Shown here in pieces: positions 29,642 through 40,132 of a stretch of DNA of 64,000 nucleotides. A program made the translations under genes and the position numbers. Below the pieces are notes generated by a model. It saw nothing but the letters and a program-made list of their open reading frames with translations. It had not been told where the DNA came from and did no database searches. Source of the stretch: Pseudomonas farsensis (GTDB lineage Bacteria; Pseudomonadota; Gammaproteobacteria; Pseudomonadales; Pseudomonadaceae). The stretch covers positions 434,001-498,000 of the forward strand of contig NZ_JABWRF020000001.1 in NCBI RefSeq assembly GCF_014268805.2, written 5' to 3'. Positions within the stretch are counted from its first letter, which is position 1. Each line of letters starts with the position of its first letter.

Positions 29642-30123
29642 TGCGGCCGTTGATCATCGATCGCAGCCGCGATCAGGAATTCATGCACATGGCACTGGAA
29701 CTTGCGGCGCAAGGCGCTGCACGGGGTGAGGTCCCGGTGGGGGCGGTGCTGGTGCAGCATGGCCAGGTGCTGGGGCAGGGCTTCAATCGGCCGATCCTGG
29801 ATAGCGACCCCAGCGCCCATGCTGAAATGGTGGCGATTCGCGCAGCGGCCCAGGCAGCCAGCAATTACCGGCTGCCGGGCAGCACGCTGTATGTCACGCT
29901 TGAGCCGTGCAGCATGTGCGCGGGGCTGATCGTGCATTCGCGGGTTGCGCGGGTGGTGTTTGGTGCGCTTGAACCCAAGGCTGGGGTTGTGCAGAGCCAG
30001 GGGCAGTTTTTCGCCCAGGGCTTCTTGAACCACCGGGTGGTGGTCGAGGGCGGGGTGCTGGCGCAGGAGTGCGGGGCGATTCTCAGCGAGTTCTTCAAGG
30101 CGCGCCGGGCCAAAGGCGCTTAG
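29641..30123 (+). CDS. tadA: tRNA-specific adenosine deaminase
   Basis: The 160-residue enzyme deaminates A34 to inosine in tRNA-Arg(ACG). The zinc site is H60-A-E62 with C90 and C93 (PCSMC), and Glu62 is the proton shuttle. The ATG at 29641 shares a base with the oxidase stop codon. The pairing of mco and tadA is conserved in pseudomonads, as I recall from P. aeruginosa. Confidence 0.95.
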   Translation: MRPLIIDRSRDQEFMHMALELAAQGAARGEVPVGAVLVQHGQVLGQGFNRPILDSDPSAHAEMVAIRAAAQAASNYRLPGSTLYVTLEPCSMCAGLIVHSRVARVVFGALEPKAGVVQSQGQFFAQGFLNHRVVVEGGVLAQECGAILSEFFKARRAKGA

Positions 30124-30147
30124 CCCAAGCGATTGCACTGCCTGCTC

Positions 30148-30183
30148 GGGCCTCATCGCAGGCTGGCGCCAGCTCCCACAGAG
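30148..30183. repeat. Single REP-like arm ('cctcatcgcaggct' family)
   Basis: gggcctcatcgcaggctggc followed by gccagctcccacagag. This is one arm of the family seen paired at 7716, 45610 and 59192; no inverted partner is present nearby. Confidence 0.8.
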
Positions 30184-30220
30184 CTCGCCCATCCCCAATC
30201 GATGCCGTCTACACGGTCAG

Positions 30221-30335
30221 TGTAGGAGCGGCCTTGTGTCGCGAAAGGGCTGCGGAGCAGCCCCAGCGATTCTGGTGGGTGCTAAGATCCTGGGGCTGCT
30301 TCACAGCCCTTTCGCGACACAAGGCCGCTCCTACA
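30221..30335. repeat. Inverted REP pair ('taggagcggccttgt' family)
   Basis: The arms tgtaggagcggccttgtgtc (from 30221) and its inverted copy ending at 30335 enclose a further inverted segment (gggctg...agcccc / ggggct...cagccc). The whole 115 bases can fold into one long hairpin. Confidence 0.9.
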
Positions 30336-30433
30336 GAGTCGGCGCACAGCCGCAGTATGGAGGTCTGGCCAAGATTCGTGTGGGAGATCACCCAGCCTTG
30401 CCGGGCTGCGCTGCCGCGCAGAGAACTGGGCAA

Positions 30434-30506
30434 CGTGGGAGCAGGCTTGCCCCGCGATGCGATGTTGGCAGTGCTATCGCTATCGCGGGGCAAGCCCGCT
30501 CCCACG
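30434..30506. repeat. Inverted repeat pair ('cgcggggcaagcc' family)
   Basis: The arms cgtgggagcaggcttgcccc (30434 onward) and the inverted ggggcaagcccgctcccacg (to 30506) are separated by about 24 bases. This is a third palindrome family within one 512-base intergenic stretch (30124-30635), which otherwise contains no gene that I can support. Confidence 0.88.
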
Positions 30507-30635
30507 TTTCGATGTAAATCAGTTAGTTAGCGTTTGTTCTATGAGAGCCGGCGACCGCGTGCGATGAGGGCGGCGCAGGCCTTGTAAAAAAGCTGGAATC
30601 TGTACACAGACCGCGCCAGCGCCACCTCCTGCTCC

Positions 30636-33554
30636 TTACCGCACGATATGGCTCATCCCCCGCAGCGCCAGTAGCGTGTACAGCTCGGAAAGCTCAGCGA
30701 ACCGGCGGCCATGCAGGTCAGGCCAGTCTGGGCGTTCTATATACAGGTAGCGGCCGTCGCGTTTTATCTGCGTGCGGCGCAGGCTGCCATCCCTGCTGCG
30801 GTTGACCAGGTAGCGCTTGCCATCGGCCTGCTCCTCGATGGCATAGTCTCCGGGCCGTCTCAGGTTGCTCTGCAGGTCCGGCGCGGTGGCACTCGCAGGC
30901 TTGACCGCCGCCCGCAGGCGCAGGTCGCTCTTGACATGGCGAGTGATACGTCTTTCGATAACATCCAGGCCTGGGTCGACCTCGACGGTATCAGGCTGGC
31001 CGATGGCAACGTCTTCTACGCGCAGGCCGATGGCACCTTGCAGTTCACTGATACCCGGCACCCCTTCGAAGCTGTTGGCGTGGGTGTTACCCACCAGTGC
31101 CACCCATTTACCCGCCCCGTGCAGCGCCTGGTCGGCGTCGATGATCAGCCCGGCGTAGAAGTTCATCATCCGGGTCCGCGCCAGCGGCGGCGGGACGTCC
31201 AACCAGGCTTGCCGGTAACTGGCCATGCAGTCTATGGACTGGATACGCAGGCCTTGCTGCTGCGCCTTGATCAGCACCTGGCGGAAGTTGTAACGCCCTG
31301 TAGGGTCGGTGAAATGCCCGCGGTCCTGGCTGCTGATATAGGCGTCCAGCGCCTCACTTAGCTTGCCTGTGCGGTTGAAAGTGTCCAGGTCGGGCTGCTG
31401 GAAGTCGGTTTGGTAGTGCTCCATGTACAGCGTCTTCACGTTCAGTTTGCGCAGCTCACGCATGTTGTCGATCAACAAGCGCTTGCTGCCGATGGCGCTG
31501 TGAGCTTCGCCAATGACCAGGCCGTCGCTATTGGCGTAGATGGCGCGCAGCAACTGTTTGGGGCTGGTGTTGGGGCTCAGTTCAGGAACGTTCGGCCTTG
31601 CTGGCAACTGCGCCGAGGCCAGGCCGCTGGCCGCGTCGGCGGCCAATTGGTCGCGGCGGTTGCGAAACTCCTGCTCGGCGCTTACGGCATCGTCTTCGTC
31701 TAAACTGGCGAGCTGGCCGGAGAGCGCATCGTCCGATACCGAGTGCAGCAAAGCGCGGGAAGGTTGCGCAATCTCGTAGACGTTTGGCGCAAGGGTTGGC
31801 AGTTGTGGGCCTGAGGGTTTTCGACCGAAGATTTTCAGAGTCTTCAACGGCCAACCGCCGTCCAGCCCCATGCGCTCGACCAGTTGCCACTGGCCTTGGC
31901 TGTCCAGGCGAATGGTTTGGGCGGTCGCCCACGAAAACTCATTTTCGGGGTCGACGATCACCCAGGTTTTCAGTTCGACCACATGGCGCACCTGGTACGC
32001 CTGTCCATCGATCTCCACATAAAATTTTTGCTGCTGGGAGTAGATGCCGGCCAGCGTGCCGCTGCCGGGTTCGCCAGTCAGGATCACGTTGCTTTCAAAT
32101 CCATCCAGCGGATCGAGCGGGTTTAGCGGGCGCAGCGGTTGCGGCACCCATTCATCGATCTGCGCGGTACTTGCTTGAGCGCCTGAGTGTTCGGGTTCGG
32201 GGTTCTCGACATGTTCTGGCGCGCTTTCGTGCGTACCGATTTCACCCGCCTCGCCTACGACGGCTCCGTGCAGCAAGCCTGCATTGAACAGCACGTTGAT
32301 GCCGGCGATGATCGCACCGCTTACGCCTTGTTGGCGTTCAGCGGTGGTGCGGCCGTTGAGCGCCTGGTCGACGTTCAGGCCCATCTCTGCCATACCTGCG
32401 CCAACCACTGCCAGTGCCACGTGCCAGTCCACCGCTGCCATTGGCCCGAACACCGTGCCGAACGCTTTCAGGTAGCCGATCCACAGTTGTTTGCGCAGGT
32501 CTTCATTGGAATGCAGTACCCACTGGGCATCGTCCTGCATGCGCTGGCGGGCCTTGTCGCGCAGCCAGCTGAAGGCGTCTTCGCCGATGGTGTGGTCATG
32601 CTGGTTGATGGCTGAGTAATCGCCTCTGCCCCACCCTTCGTACAGCAGGTCGATCAGGTGGTTCAGGCCGATGGCGCTGTCGCGCTCGCCGCGCTCTGGC
32701 AGGGCGAAGTGGCTGGCGAAGCGGGCGCGATTGTCGGCATGATTGTTGTGGTTGAGCACCCACAGATACAGCGCCGCCTTGTTTTCGAACAGCTGCAATC
32801 CGTCAGTTTCACCGGGCATATAGAGCATCAGCGCGCCGCTTTGCAGCTCGATGCGCAAAATGTCAGTGGCCACGTGCCCGCCTATGTCAAAGGTGCATAG
32901 GCGCACGCCGGGGCCAGGTGGTACCAGCTCACGCAGTTGTGCAAGGGTGGGTGGCCAATAGTGGCCGCCGACCAGCGCTTGGGCAGCCACTGCCGCGCTG
33001 CTGGCCAGTGCGCTACCAGGGTGGTCTTTGCACGCTTCCAAAGCCTTGCTCAGGAACATCGCCTTGGCCAAGGTGCGAAAGTCATCGTGATGCTTGAGCC
33101 AGAATTGCTCCATGTTCGCCTTGAACTGCTGGCTGAAGTCGATCTGCCAGAAGTACTCGAGTACCTGGCGCGGATCCAGCGCTACCTCGTTGTGCTCGTC
33201 GTACAGGTCCTTGTCCAGGCCGTCGCTGTAGAACCCGGTACGGTAACTGAGCAAGTCGGCGTTGTCGGCGCTTTGGGCGTCAAAGCGGTGCATCACCAGC
33301 TGGGGCAGGGTAAGCGATTGGAACGGCTTTTCATGGTGCTGCCAGCCGCTGAAGGTGCGCGGGCTGGTGGAGGCGTTGTCGAAGCTGTTCAGGTAGACAT
33401 GATCCGGGTCCTGCGTGCCCAGGCTGTGCTGGTCGAGAATCTGCCGTGCGATCTGCCTTGCCTGCTGGCGCATGTCGGGGCAGTGTGCGGCAATCTCCAG
33501 CGCGAGGGCCTGCAGGGCTTGCTGGTCGTCTGCCTGGCTCTGGGTGAGAGGCAT
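30636..33554 (-). CDS. Large dermonecrotic-type toxin with PMT-C2/TIKI-like domain
   Basis: The 972-residue protein has a large N-terminal part of the kind found in Pseudomonas 'dermonecrotic toxin' proteins, with a short hydrophobic region near residue 410 ('AGMAEMGLNVDQAL' and 'GAIIAGINVLFNAGLLHGA'). A C-terminal domain has 'VIGEAHSAIGSKRLLIDN' (GEAH 682-685), 'YMEHY' (about 710) and 'VALVGNTHAN' (His about 825). These conserved Glu/His motifs match the TIKI/EreA/ChaN/PMT-C2 superfamily. It would act on a membrane-associated target in another cell; target, delivery route and any immunity protein are unknown. No signal peptide is seen. The MPLTQSQ start at 33554 is preferred to a longer frame reaching 33647. 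Confidence 0.78.
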   Translation of the reverse strand: MPLTQSQADDQQALQALALEIAAHCPDMRQQARQIARQILDQHSLGTQDPDHVYLNSFDNASTSPRTFSGWQHHEKPFQSLTLPQLVMHRFDAQSADNADLLSYRTGFYSDGLDKDLYDEHNEVALDPRQVLEYFWQIDFSQQFKANMEQFWLKHHDDFRTLAKAMFLSKALEACKDHPGSALASSAAVAAQALVGGHYWPPTLAQLRELVPPGPGVRLCTFDIGGHVATDILRIELQSGALMLYMPGETDGLQLFENKAALYLWVLNHNNHADNRARFASHFALPERGERDSAIGLNHLIDLLYEGWGRGDYSAINQHDHTIGEDAFSWLRDKARQRMQDDAQWVLHSNEDLRKQLWIGYLKAFGTVFGPMAAVDWHVALAVVGAGMAEMGLNVDQALNGRTTAERQQGVSGAIIAGINVLFNAGLLHGAVVGEAGEIGTHESAPEHVENPEPEHSGAQASTAQIDEWVPQPLRPLNPLDPLDGFESNVILTGEPGSGTLAGIYSQQQKFYVEIDGQAYQVRHVVELKTWVIVDPENEFSWATAQTIRLDSQGQWQLVERMGLDGGWPLKTLKIFGRKPSGPQLPTLAPNVYEIAQPSRALLHSVSDDALSGQLASLDEDDAVSAEQEFRNRRDQLAADAASGLASAQLPARPNVPELSPNTSPKQLLRAIYANSDGLVIGEAHSAIGSKRLLIDNMRELRKLNVKTLYMEHYQTDFQQPDLDTFNRTGKLSEALDAYISSQDRGHFTDPTGRYNFRQVLIKAQQQGLRIQSIDCMASYRQAWLDVPPPLARTRMMNFYAGLIIDADQALHGAGKWVALVGNTHANSFEGVPGISELQGAIGLRVEDVAIGQPDTVEVDPGLDVIERRITRHVKSDLRLRAAVKPASATAPDLQSNLRRPGDYAIEEQADGKRYLVNRSRDGSLRRTQIKRDGRYLYIERPDWPDLHGRRFAELSELYTLLALRGMSHIVR

Positions 33555-33651
33555 GGGGTGGCGCTCCGTTGTATTAGGAGCGCCGAGGTTGGCTGTGCCG
33601 GTGGTGCCCGGTGCAGTACATATCGCTTGTGGCGCCCTGCCGGGCACGGCG

Positions 33652-35223
<1,572 letters not shown>

Positions 35224-35226
35224 GTT

Positions 35227-37653
35227 TTATTGCGGCATGTACAGTTTCGGCTTGGCAATGCGGTATTTGGAGGTCTCGGTGAAGCGTGGCTTGCAGAACA
35301 TCCGCGTCCACAGCGATGCTTTGTAGATCGGCACATTGTTGCCGGCTAGTGCGTTGGGAGAAGCGCGCGGCATTTGCAATGAGGCTAGCCCCTTGATGAA
35401 CACTTTTTCGCCAAAGGCTTCGACGGGGCGCCCCAGTTCATTGGCGATGCTCTGCGCGGCGCCACTCTTGCCGCCCCAGCAGGCGACCAGGATGAATTTC
35501 TTGCCTTCCGGGTAGCCCATCTGCGCAAGCCTGGGGGCGATGATGTCCTGGGCGATGCGCACTGCATCGTCAGCCACCCCTTGCGCATTCATCAGCATGC
35601 CCAGCGGGTGCCCGTGCGTCACCAATGCCGCATGCCCCTCGGCAAACAGGTCGGGTACAAAGGCGACGTCCTCAGCCCCGGCGTTTGCGCCAAACAGCAC
35701 GCTGGCCGGGCGCGTTTTGCCGCCTGGGCCGATGTGATAGGGCTTGAATGGCTCCAGCTTGCTGGCCGCCCGGCCGGCTGAGTTGCGCAGGTTGACCACT
35801 GCCGTGGTGAGCTTGGGAGCAATGGCTGCAGCGGCGCTGGCAAGGCCTGTGCCTAGAGAAATCCAGCCCAGCACGCTGGCGGCCGTCTGGTGCTTGCCGT
35901 CGATCTCAAGCCCCAGCGCGGCAATGCCTGTGCCGATCGAAATGGCACTGAGGGCCGAACTGCTGATTGCCAGCATGCCGCTTGCGGTCAGCCCGCTGAG
36001 GCCTGCGGCCAGGACCACGCCGAGCGAGCCGAAGCTTGCCACGGTGACCACCGTCCCGATTGCCAGGCCGAGCCCGGCCACGGCCCAGGTGACCCAACTG
36101 TGGCCGTCCGGGTCGATGCGGTTGACGGGGTCGCCGGCGCAGTAGGCGTAGGGGTTGATGCCGCCACGCCCGAACGGGCTTTCGCTGTCGGGGCTGATAA
36201 AGCACATCAGCAGCGGGTCGTAGGGGCGGTAGCCGTTGGGGATGTACCAGCCGGTCAGCGGCTCGCGGCGCAGGCCGGTGTAGCCGAATGGCATTTTTTC
36301 ATCGCCTTTCTGCTCGGCACCGTGAGTGGTGTAACGGAGTTGGCGGATGGTGTCATCGGCTTCGATACGCACGCTACCCTGGCCGTCGCAGCCGAGCAGG
36401 GTGGTCTTGGCGATGCCTTCGGCGACGCAGTTCAAGGCAAACAGATGCGCACCATCGCCGATCAGGTGCAGGCGGTCATCGCCACACTGTTCATGGGTTT
36501 GCTGACCGCCGCTGTAGAAACTGCGGGTGAGGGTGTCCTGCAACACTCGGTCACACAGCTTGCCGCTGGGGTCGTAGCGGTAGAGGCAGCTCTGGCCGTT
36601 GTAGTCGATGCGCTCCAGGCGGTCCTGGGCGTTCCAGGCCATGCTGCGGCCCAGGCTGTCGGAGATCACGCGGCCACAGGCGTCGTAGGTCAGGGTGATG
36701 GATTGTGGCCAACTGGCATGGGTATGGCTGATCGCAACCACTTGGGTTGGATCGTCATCGGCATAGGTGAAGCTCGCCTGATCCGTGGTGTCATCGAGAA
36801 AGCGAGTTTCGATGCTTTGGTAGCCATCGAGTGCATTGAAGGTGAAGCGCTGTTCGGCAATGGGGTTGCCGAATGGGTCGCGCGGAGCGGCGTCGGCGTT
36901 GGCGGTGTAGTGCACCAGGCGGCCACGGGGGTCGTAGGCGAAGGTTTCCGCGCCGTTTTGCTCGCCGTCCTGCCAGGTGCGCGAGAGCACCTGGTCAAGG
37001 TCGGAGTAGAGCAGCGTCTGCACGATGACCCGCTCTTCACCGACGCCGTTAACGGTGAAGGTGCAGGTATGTTCGCGGCCCATGGTGTCGTAGGTGATCT
37101 GCTTTTCAAGCGTGCGCCCATCGTGTTGCGTGGTCAGGCTGATGGGGCGGGAAAATGCGTCGTAGGCAAACTGCGTGGTCACCTCGCCAACCGTCAGTTC
37201 AGTGACCCGACCCTGGGCGTCGAAGCTGCGCTTGTGCGGGGTGCCGCTCGTATCGGTGAAACCGAGCAGGGTGCCACCCAGTGACTCCTGCCAAGTGGTG
37301 GTGTGGGTCTGGCCATCCACTGTCCAGCTGTCGGCAAGGGGCTTGCCGGCGGCAGTGAACTGCCATTTCTGGCTGCCCAGCGCATTGCTGGCAGCGACAG
37401 GGCGACCGAGCAGAGGGTGGTATTCAAGGCGCTCGGGTGTCTGATCCTGCGCTTCGGTACTGAGCAGTGCATTGCCCAGTACGCCTTCGTAGACAAAGTC
37501 GATGCGTTTGCCATCGGCCAGGGTGTTGGCCGTTGGCGGCACTTGCCCTGCGCGATAGTGGTATTGAGTGGTGCGCCCGGCAACCTGTACCGAGCGTTGG
37601 CGACCGAGCCCATCGAATGTCTGGCTGCCAATCAGTGTTGAAAGGGCGGGCAC
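35227..37653 (-). CDS. Rhs core/tip protein 2 (orphan cassette) with caspase-like tip domain
   Basis: The product (808 aa) starts at GTG 37653, 7 bases after a GAGGAG box. Residues about 12-525 are YD-repeat Rhs core ending in 'YAYCAGDPVNRIDPDGHSW', followed by a hydrophobic Gly/Ala-rich linker of about 110 residues and a C-terminal tip domain. In the tip, H680 ('LVTHGHPLGMLMNAQG') and C725 ('ILVACWGGKSGAAQ') are 45 residues apart, as in clan CD cysteine peptidases. The core is encoded by DNA nearly identical to 38568-40102. The N-terminal Rhs half is missing, so it must either join the upstream half or be a silent cassette. No immunity gene follows. Confidence 0.8.
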   Translation of the reverse strand: MPALSTLIGSQTFDGLGRQRSVQVAGRTTQYHYRAGQVPPTANTLADGKRIDFVYEGVLGNALLSTEAQDQTPERLEYHPLLGRPVAASNALGSQKWQFTAAGKPLADSWTVDGQTHTTTWQESLGGTLLGFTDTSGTPHKRSFDAQGRVTELTVGEVTTQFAYDAFSRPISLTTQHDGRTLEKQITYDTMGREHTCTFTVNGVGEERVIVQTLLYSDLDQVLSRTWQDGEQNGAETFAYDPRGRLVHYTANADAAPRDPFGNPIAEQRFTFNALDGYQSIETRFLDDTTDQASFTYADDDPTQVVAISHTHASWPQSITLTYDACGRVISDSLGRSMAWNAQDRLERIDYNGQSCLYRYDPSGKLCDRVLQDTLTRSFYSGGQQTHEQCGDDRLHLIGDGAHLFALNCVAEGIAKTTLLGCDGQGSVRIEADDTIRQLRYTTHGAEQKGDEKMPFGYTGLRREPLTGWYIPNGYRPYDPLLMCFISPDSESPFGRGGINPYAYCAGDPVNRIDPDGHSWVTWAVAGLGLAIGTVVTVASFGSLGVVLAAGLSGLTASGMLAISSSALSAISIGTGIAALGLEIDGKHQTAASVLGWISLGTGLASAAAAIAPKLTTAVVNLRNSAGRAASKLEPFKPYHIGPGGKTRPASVLFGANAGAEDVAFVPDLFAEGHAALVTHGHPLGMLMNAQGVADDAVRIAQDIIAPRLAQMGYPEGKKFILVACWGGKSGAAQSIANELGRPVEAFGEKVFIKGLASLQMPRASPNALAGNNVPIYKASLWTRMFCKPRFTETSKYRIAKPKLYMPQ
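36089..37623. repeat. Direct repeat copy A of the Rhs core (about 1.53 kb)
   Basis: This copy matches 38568-40102 at a constant offset of 2479 bases with only scattered single-base differences. Identity starts at the 'DPDGHSWVTW' codons and ends near the start of each core ORF. The tips and the linker outside these limits diverge. Confidence 0.92.
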
Positions 37654-37684
37654 GGCGTTTCTCCTCAAAGGTATCTGATGCGGT

Positions 37685-40132
37685 TCACTGGGGGAAATAC
37701 AGCCTGCCAGTGGCGAGCTCGTACCCTGGGTCCAAGGCCGACGGGCCTTTTTGCCCCATGAGCCAGCGCATGAACGGCATCTTCTGTAGCGGAATGTTGA
37801 AATCCTTGCCGGTGTTGAGTGTTTCCAGCGTTGAATGAGGGAACACCGCGATTTTCTTGTCGTAGCCATAGACGGGGCGTCTCAGCACGTCTGCCACCCG
37901 CTGTGCGGCACCGCTTTTTCCGCCATGGCAGGCCAGCAGCACGATCGGCTGGCCCTCGGCGATGCCGGCAGTGACCAGGCGCGGGGCGATTTCCTTTAAC
38001 GCCACATATTCCGGTGCCGCCGCCGCGCCCATGGCATTCATCAGCATGCCCTCGCGGGTGCCATGGGTTTCGAACCCGGCAAAGCCCTGCCCCCACAGAT
38101 TCTTGTGGAAGGCGACATCCCGGTCGTGGCTGAACTGCTCGAAAATGATCTCGGCGCCTTTGCGGTGCGTGAACGCCGGCGTCGGCCCGCCAAGTGATTC
38201 GGTACTGGGCGTGCGGTAAACCGGTTTGCCGCCGGCTCTGCCCGCTCTGCGCGGCAGTTGCGCACTGGCGCGCGCAGCGCCGGGGATGAGGTTGACGGCA
38301 AGGCTGGCCACGCCTGTGCCTAGCGATACCCACCCCAGGATGCTGGCGGCTTGGCGGTCCTTGCCAGTGGCTTCAAGCGCCAGCGCTGCCACGCCGGTGC
38401 CTAACGAGATGGCATTCAGTGCGGCGCTGGCAATGGCCGCGACGCCGCTGGCACTGAGTGCGCCGATGCCGGCGCTGAACAGCGTCGCGAAGGCGGGCAT
38501 TGCGGTGCCCAGGCTTGCAACCGTGGTTACAGCGGCCACCGCAAGACCGATGCCGGCAACCGTCCAAGTGACCCAACTGTGGCCGTCCGGGTCGATGCGG
38601 TTGATCGGGTCGCCGGCGCAGTAGGCGTAGGGGTTGATGCCTCCGCGCCCGAACGGGCTTTCGCTGTCGGGGCTGAGGAAGCACATCAGCAGCGGGTCGT
38701 AGGGGCGGTAGCCGTTGGGGATGTACCAGCCGGTCAGCGGCTCGCGGCGCAGGCCGGTGTAGCCGAATGGCATTTTTTCATCGCCTTTCTGCTCGGCACC
38801 GTGAGTGGTGTAACGGAGTTGGCGGATGGTGTCATCGGCTTCGATACGCACGCTACCCTGGCCGTCGCAGCCGAGCAGGGTGGTCTTGGCGATACCTTCG
38901 GCGACGCGGTTCAAGGCAAACAGATGCGCACCATCGCCGATCAGGTGCAGGCGGTCATCGCCACACTGTTCATGGGTTTGCTGACCGCCGCTGTAGAAAC
39001 TGCGGGTGAGGGTGTCCTGCAACACTCGGTCACACAGCTTGCCGCTGGGGTCGTAGCGGTAGAGGCAGCTCTGGCCGTTGTAGTCGATGCGCTCCAGGCG
39101 GTCCTGGGCGTTCCAGGCCATGCTGCGGCCCAGGCTGTCGGAGATCACGCGGCCACAGGCGTCGTAGGTGAGGGTGATGGTTTGCGGCCAACTGGCATGG
39201 GTATGGCTGATCGCAACCACTTGGGTCGGATCGTCATCGGCATGGGTGAAGCTCGCCTGATCCGTGGTGTCATCGAGAAAGCGAGTCTCGATGCTTTGGT
39301 AGCCATCGAGTGCATTGAAGGTGAAGCGCTGTTCGGCAATGGGGTTGCCGAATGGGTCGTGCGGAGCGGCGTCGGCGTTGGCGGAGTAGTGCACCAGGCG
39401 GCCACGGCTGTCGTAGGCAAAGGTTTCCGCGCCGTTTTGCTCGCCGTCCTGCCAGGTGCGCGAGAGCACCTGGTCAAGGTCGGAGTAGAGCAGCGTCTGC
39501 ACGATGACCCGCTCTTCACCGACGCCGTTAACGGTGAAGGTGCTGGTATGTTCGCGGCCCATGGCGTCGTAGGTGATCTGCTTTTCAAGCGTGCGCCCAT
39601 CGTGTTGCGTGGTCAGGCTGATGGGGCGGGAAAATGCGTCGTAGGCAAACTGCGTGGTCACCTCGCCAACCGTCAGTTCAGTGACCCGACCCTGGGCGTC
39701 GAAGCTGCGCTTGTGCGGGGTGCCGCTCGTATCGGTGAAACCGAGCAGGGTGCCACCCAGTGACTCCTGCCAAGTGGTGGTGTGGGTCTGGCCATCCACT
39801 GTCCAGCTGTCGGCAAGGGGCTTGCCGGCGGCAGTGAACTGCCATTTCTGGCTGCCCAGCGCATTGCTGGCAGCGACAGGGCGACCGAGCAGAGGGTGGT
39901 ATTCAAGGCGCTCGGGTGTCTGATCCTGCGCTTCGGTACTGAGCAGTGCATTGCCCAGTACGCCTTCGTAGACAAAGTCGATGCGTTTGCCATCGGCCAG
40001 GGTGTTGGCCGTAGGTGGCAGTTGCCCTGCGCGGTAGTGATACCCGGTCGTGCGCCCGGCAACCTGCACCGAGCGTTGACGGCCAAGCCCATCGAACGTC
40101 TGCTGGCCGCAGGTGTATGTTCCGCTGCCCAT
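37685..40132 (-). CDS. Rhs core/tip protein 1 with caspase-like tip domain
   Basis: The 815-residue protein starts at ATG 40132, which overlaps the stop of the preceding gene (TAATG). A strong GGGAGGGG box sits 7 bases upstream within that gene's end. The core (about residues 10-530) has YD repeats and the Rhs-associated terminus 'FGRGGINPYAYCAGDPINRI'. A hydrophobic linker follows, then a tip with H690 ('FETHGTREGMLMNAMG') and C735 ('VLLACHGGKSGAAQ'), again 45 apart. By Rhs/TccC biology the core would build a shell enclosing the tip. It is followed after 31 bases by the second core/tip gene. No immunity gene is seen. Confidence 0.82.
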   Translation of the reverse strand: MGSGTYTCGQQTFDGLGRQRSVQVAGRTTGYHYRAGQLPPTANTLADGKRIDFVYEGVLGNALLSTEAQDQTPERLEYHPLLGRPVAASNALGSQKWQFTAAGKPLADSWTVDGQTHTTTWQESLGGTLLGFTDTSGTPHKRSFDAQGRVTELTVGEVTTQFAYDAFSRPISLTTQHDGRTLEKQITYDAMGREHTSTFTVNGVGEERVIVQTLLYSDLDQVLSRTWQDGEQNGAETFAYDSRGRLVHYSANADAAPHDPFGNPIAEQRFTFNALDGYQSIETRFLDDTTDQASFTHADDDPTQVVAISHTHASWPQTITLTYDACGRVISDSLGRSMAWNAQDRLERIDYNGQSCLYRYDPSGKLCDRVLQDTLTRSFYSGGQQTHEQCGDDRLHLIGDGAHLFALNRVAEGIAKTTLLGCDGQGSVRIEADDTIRQLRYTTHGAEQKGDEKMPFGYTGLRREPLTGWYIPNGYRPYDPLLMCFLSPDSESPFGRGGINPYAYCAGDPINRIDPDGHSWVTWTVAGIGLAVAAVTTVASLGTAMPAFATLFSAGIGALSASGVAAIASAALNAISLGTGVAALALEATGKDRQAASILGWVSLGTGVASLAVNLIPGAARASAQLPRRAGRAGGKPVYRTPSTESLGGPTPAFTHRKGAEIIFEQFSHDRDVAFHKNLWGQGFAGFETHGTREGMLMNAMGAAAAPEYVALKEIAPRLVTAGIAEGQPIVLLACHGGKSGAAQRVADVLRRPVYGYDKKIAVFPHSTLETLNTGKDFNIPLQKMPFMRWLMGQKGPSALDPGYELATGRLYFPQ
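38568..40102. repeat. Direct repeat copy B of the Rhs core (about 1.53 kb)
   Basis: This is the partner of 36089-37623. The two copies flank tip domain 1 (37685-38567), so homologous recombination between them would delete that tip and fuse tip 2 to the first cassette's start. Confidence 0.92.

Noticed and set aside
30209..30505. ORFs of about 93-153 codons inside the palindrome cluster
   Set aside because: They consist entirely of REP sequence; similar chance frames arise wherever these repeats occur.
30124..30635. CRISPR array
   Set aside because: The repeated elements are inverted pairs of different families, not evenly spaced direct repeats, and no cas gene is present.
38579..39763. Plus-strand ORFs opposite the Rhs cores (also 35890-37284)
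   Set aside because: They appear in duplicate only because the Rhs core is duplicated; composition is that of antisense frames.
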